Origin: Homalodisca vitripennis
Lineage: Eukaryota > Arthropoda > Insecta > Hemiptera > Cicadellidae
Assembly (NCBI RefSeq): GCF_021130785.1
Contig: NW_025777423.1
Span: 1 to 64,000, forward strand
Length of the DNA stretch: 64,000 bases
Direction of reading: 5' to 3'
Shown: in pieces, positions 61,204-64,000 of the stretch
How positions within the stretch are numbered: the stretch's first letter is position 1
Layout of the letters: every line of letters starts with the position of its first letter
Notes under the pieces: model-generated
What the model was told of the DNA's origin: nothing
Database searches by the model: none
The model's input: the letters and a program-made list of their open reading frames with translations, nothing else
Translations under genes and position numbers: made by a program

Positions 61204-61618
61204 GGGACACATATTGTCCTAGACAAAACAGAAAAAATATAAATGATAGTTTGTATGAAAATAAAGGTAAATTTAAGTGTTTTTATGTAAGTGGAGTATT
61301 TAGTTTTTGTTAGGTTGGCAACCAGCTGCTCCACAGCTTCAACATTGCTAGCAACAGCTTTTTTATACTGGCCATATTGTTGGAAAAAGGTGTGTTGTTT
61401 GAGGTTATGGTCATGTAATGTTAGTAAATAATTGTCTACTATGTTTAAAAGTATTATTTAGTTCATTAGTGAGTTAGACTTGGTGTTCACGTTGGTCATA
61501 TAAGTAGTTTTTATATTTGGTATAAGTTTTTACCAATTTTTTCAGTGAACTATATTTGTAATTGTTTCACGGGACACATATGTTCCAATGGTAGAGGACA
61601 GTGGGACAAATATATCCC
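61204..61618. promoter_or_regulatory. three GGGACA palindromic motifs near the piggyBac left end
   Basis: Imperfect 16-bp palindromes GGGACACATATTGTCC (61204), GGGACACATATGTTCC (61571) and GGGACAAATATATCCC (61603) flank the leader of the transposase gene. The last two are 32 bases apart and both are followed by (A/C)ATTGG/CAATGG-like bases. Subterminal repeats in piggyBac elements bind transposase, and that is the likely role here. The two inner copies also sit just before the ATG, so autoregulation is possible. Confidence 0.6.
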
Positions 61619-61636
61619 ATTGGTATAGGAGTTAAT

Positions 61637-63337
61637 ATGGGTGACAATTTAGGCTCAAGTGAAATTGACAAGGAACTGAATGAGTTTCCTTCTGAAATCA
61701 GCAAACTATTTTACGATAGTGGCAATGATCCGGAATATATTCCGACAGACAATTCTGATAGTGAGCAGGATGTACCCTTTTCTGATCATGAGTTGGAGGA
61801 TGCAATCTCTGAGTTACCAGCAGCATCATCAGTCCTTCCTGCTGCATCAGTAACATGTGATAATGTCACTTCTGTGACATGGAGAAAGGTAAGTGATACT
61901 TTTCTACCAAGAAAAAAGAAACCTGAAAAAAGGCGTCCAATAATACTTGAAAATGTTGATAGAGGTTCAAGCGAACTGGAAATTTTCTTTCAAGTTTTTC
62001 CTAAAAGTCTATTCATGTTTATTTCTCACTGCACTAACCAGAGACTAGACTTGTTACAGAAAAAAATAAAAATAAAAGTAGAAATGACAAATTGTTATGA
62101 TATTATGCTTTTAGTGGGATGTATTCTGGTCATGTGCTACAACTATCTACCTAGCCTCTCAGATCATTGGTCAACTCATGACTCAATGGGTAATAAAGCA
62201 ATCAAACTTGCTATTTCAAGGCAACGATTTCAGCTATTAATTTCTAAAATGTATTTCAATTTGCCTGAGCAACCCGAAAATGCTTCAAAGACATATTATA
62301 TCGATGAAATGATATCATGTTTGAAATTTACCTTTCCTAACGCAAGAAGTGAAGCAAGTTATCAAAGCATAGATGAGTCTAGATGAGTCCATGGCAAAGT
62401 TCAAGGGAAGATCTTCCCTCAAACAATGTCTACCTTTAAAACCAATAAAAAGAGGCATCAAACTATGGGAAAGGTGTGACGCTGAGACTGGGTACTGTTA
62501 TGATTTGAATGTTTATGCTGGGAAGGAGACAGAGAATGTCGATGGTACTCTAAGCGAAACAGTTATAGAAAAACTTTCGTCTAGCATTCGAGGCGATAAA
62601 GGAAAAGTTGCACTATCGTTTGATCGGTTTTTTACTTCTGTAAACATACTGAATACCATCAGCCACCCTTGTGTTGCTACCTGTATTAGTAATAGAAAAA
62701 ACATGCCACACTTTGATAAAAAGCTGGAAAAGGGAGAGTTCGACTTTTTGGGGAATGATCTTGGTGTCCTTGCTGCTAGGTGGAAGGATTCAAAAGAATT
62801 TGTGGTCCTCAGCAATTTTCACAAGGATACTGTTACAAATGTTCAGCGAATGCAAAAAATTGGCGAGAAAAAACTAGTCCTATGTCCTGAATCAACTGCT
62901 TTCTATAACGAAATCATGGGCGGTGTAGATCTTTCCGATCAGAAAGTTAGTATCTATGATTTTGACAGAAAATCTAAGAAGTGGTGGAAGAAGTTATTTT
63001 ATAAGCTCTTGCTAACTTCTGTTGTAAATGCTTGGATTTTATATGAAGAGATTCAACATAAAAAACCTCTTTACTGTCATTTGTTGTTCCACTAGCTGAT
63101 CAGCTGTTGTGTGAAGGACGGAAAAAAACATCAGTGAAAAGAAGAATGAGCTGTGGAAGACCATCAAAAAGGGCAAAATACATGGTAAATGTTGGCTCAC
63201 ATTTACCAGTTAAAGAGACCACCAGACGGAGGTGCAAAAGTTGCTCTGAAAATAAATTCGAAAAGAGAACAAAAACCATGTGTGTGGAATGTAATATACC
63301 TCTATGTAAGGACTGTTTTTCAAAGTATCATTTATAA
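61637..63337 (+). pseudogene. piggyBac-like transposase (DDE_Tnp_1_7), frameshifted
   Basis: The ATG at 61637 opens MGDNLGSSEIDKEL. An acidic N-terminal region is followed by the core domain (FFQVFPKSLFMFI, NCYDIMLLVGCILVM). The piggyBac Asp triad is present: SIDES before MAKFKGR near 62372 and 62385, SFDRFFTS near 62620, and MGGVDLSDQ near 62925. The C-terminus (63107-63334) carries a cysteine-rich finger, RRCKSCSEN...CVEC...CKDCFSKYH, typical of the family. Two lesions break the frame: a perfect 10-bp tandem duplication at 62370-62389, and a shift near 63075 where the next frame carries on as FVVPLADQLLCEGRKK. Without them about 560 residues would be encoded. The enzyme cuts and pastes DNA at TTAA. 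Confidence 0.85.
62370..62389. repeat. perfect 10-bp tandem duplication inactivating the piggyBac transposase
   Basis: TAGATGAGTC is present twice in a row. One copy fewer gives a continuous frame through the first catalytic Asp. Confidence 0.9.
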
Positions 63338-63476
63338 ATTGTAACTAAACAGAAAACAAATCTTAATTTTGTAATATTAACAATGTTTTGCACAAAACAA
63401 TAATAAACTTTTTCTAAAATTATTGAGCACTTTATCAAAAGACGACTATATTCTTTTTTTGTAAAAAATAATTACT

Positions 63477-64000
63477 TTACGAATGCACAATTTGGTTTTT
63501 TAGCTGGTAAGTCTTGGTAAGTCTACCATTGATGCAGTTGAAAAGGTTGTTACTGAAGTTCTTAAGGCATTTGAAAAAAATTCTTTCTTGGCTTTGACTT
63601 TGTTAGATTTAAGAAACGCTTTCGATATTATATCGCATAAAATACTGCTTAATAAGCTCTCTAAGTATGGTGTAATGGGCAAATAATTAAACCTTATACG
63701 TTCGTACCTTGTGAATAGAAAACAGGTGATTGTAATGGGGGATCAGGGGTCTGGTATGCGGGAAGTGGTTAGAGGTGTTCCCCAAGGTCTGTTTTGGGGC
63801 CACTCCTATTTGTCATTATGATTTGTCATTAATCTTCCATCCAACCTCCCCCATGAGTCTGAAACATGAATCTGCTCTTATTAGTGGAAAAGGGTGGTGA
63901 CTGGTTCTCAGCAAATGAGTTAATACTTAATGATGATAAAACAGAACAATAATCATCTTTACGCTAAGGGAAGTAGCTGGAGAGTTAGTCAATCAGCATG
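63477..64000 (+). pseudogene. 5'-truncated LINE RT fragment, continues past window end
   Basis: RT motifs of Jockey/CR1 type start abruptly: [11 protein letters not shown] near 63483, then after a perfect 10-bp tandem duplication (TGGTAAGTCT at 63505 and 63515) STIDAVEKVVTEVLKAF, TLLDLRNAFDIISHK (catalytic Asp), and after a stop IRSYLVNRKQVIV and VVRGVPQG. The YADD region appears deleted; DWFSANELILNDDKTE follows near 63900. The fragment is dead. It begins within the expected piggyBac copy, so it probably inserted there; its 3' end lies outside the window. Confidence 0.75.
63505..63524. repeat. perfect 10-bp tandem duplication in the RT fragment
   Basis: TGGTAAGTCT occurs twice in a row, breaking the AGKST codons of the RT. 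Confidence 0.9.

Larger units (their letters stand above)
61184..63476 (+). mobile_element. piggyBac-like transposon, left end present
   Basis: TTAA at 61184-61187 is followed by CCCTTTCACTACTACTGGG, a piggyBac-type terminus (target TTAA, ends in CCC). The transposase occupies 61637-63334, ending in TAA at 63335-63337. A matching right terminus (complement of CCCTTT next to TTAA) is not found before 63477, where LINE RT sequence begins. The right end is therefore deleted or displaced beyond the window by that insertion. Confidence 0.75.

Overview
This looks like AT-rich nuclear DNA from an insect or other arthropod. The signs are isolated short exons with GT-AG borders, several kinds of non-LTR retrotransposon (LINE), a piggyBac element, a DUF4817/mariner-type transposase relic, and long non-coding stretches with satellites. 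No bacterial or organellar gene organisation is visible. The species cannot be named from the sequence.

Left part (1-12.8 kb): two exons on the + strand (258-313 and 12691-12754) splice in phase. They read like the C-terminal end of nudE (NDE1/NDEL1 family, dynein regulator). The 12.4 kb intron between them holds an old antisense LINE (about 2422-11420; L1-like ORF1 plus endonuclease-RT). Inside its RT codons sits a younger, nearly complete LINE (4634-9149) flanked by the 5-bp duplication GTATT. The younger element is the most unusual object here. Upstream of an intact endonuclease-RT frame it carries a C48/Ulp1-like cysteine protease frame and an SGNH esterase frame, and the frames overlap at junctions lacking an in-frame AUG.

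Middle (12.8-28.3 kb): mostly AT-rich sequence without recognisable genes. It contains a decayed RT relic (15.2-15.8 kb), an internally deleted DUF4817/mariner-type transposase relic (17.1-17.5 kb), an 86-bp x3 tandem array, and a CpG-rich island with a candidate splice donor. A three-copy module containing a short inverted repeat follows the island.

28.3-33.7 kb: a full-length LOA/R1-group LINE on the minus strand. It has a DUF4780-like ORF1, an endonuclease-RT-RNase H ORF2 with one frameshift, an A10 tail and a perfect 10-bp target duplication.

33.7-61 kb: no host gene recognised. There is a SINE-sized insertion with a 13-bp target duplication, a diverged three-copy dispersed repeat, a 38-bp perfect palindrome, a mariner-type MITE, a 155-bp x6 satellite, smaller tandem arrays, and a 5'-truncated CR1/Jockey-like LINE fragment (50.9-51.9 kb).

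Right end (61.2-64 kb): a piggyBac-like transposon with TTAA, a left terminus and all three catalytic Asp residues, broken by frameshifts. It is followed by a 5'-truncated RT fragment that runs off the window. The RT fragment probably interrupts the piggyBac copy. Frames, motifs and repeats were read by eye; no similarity search was run.
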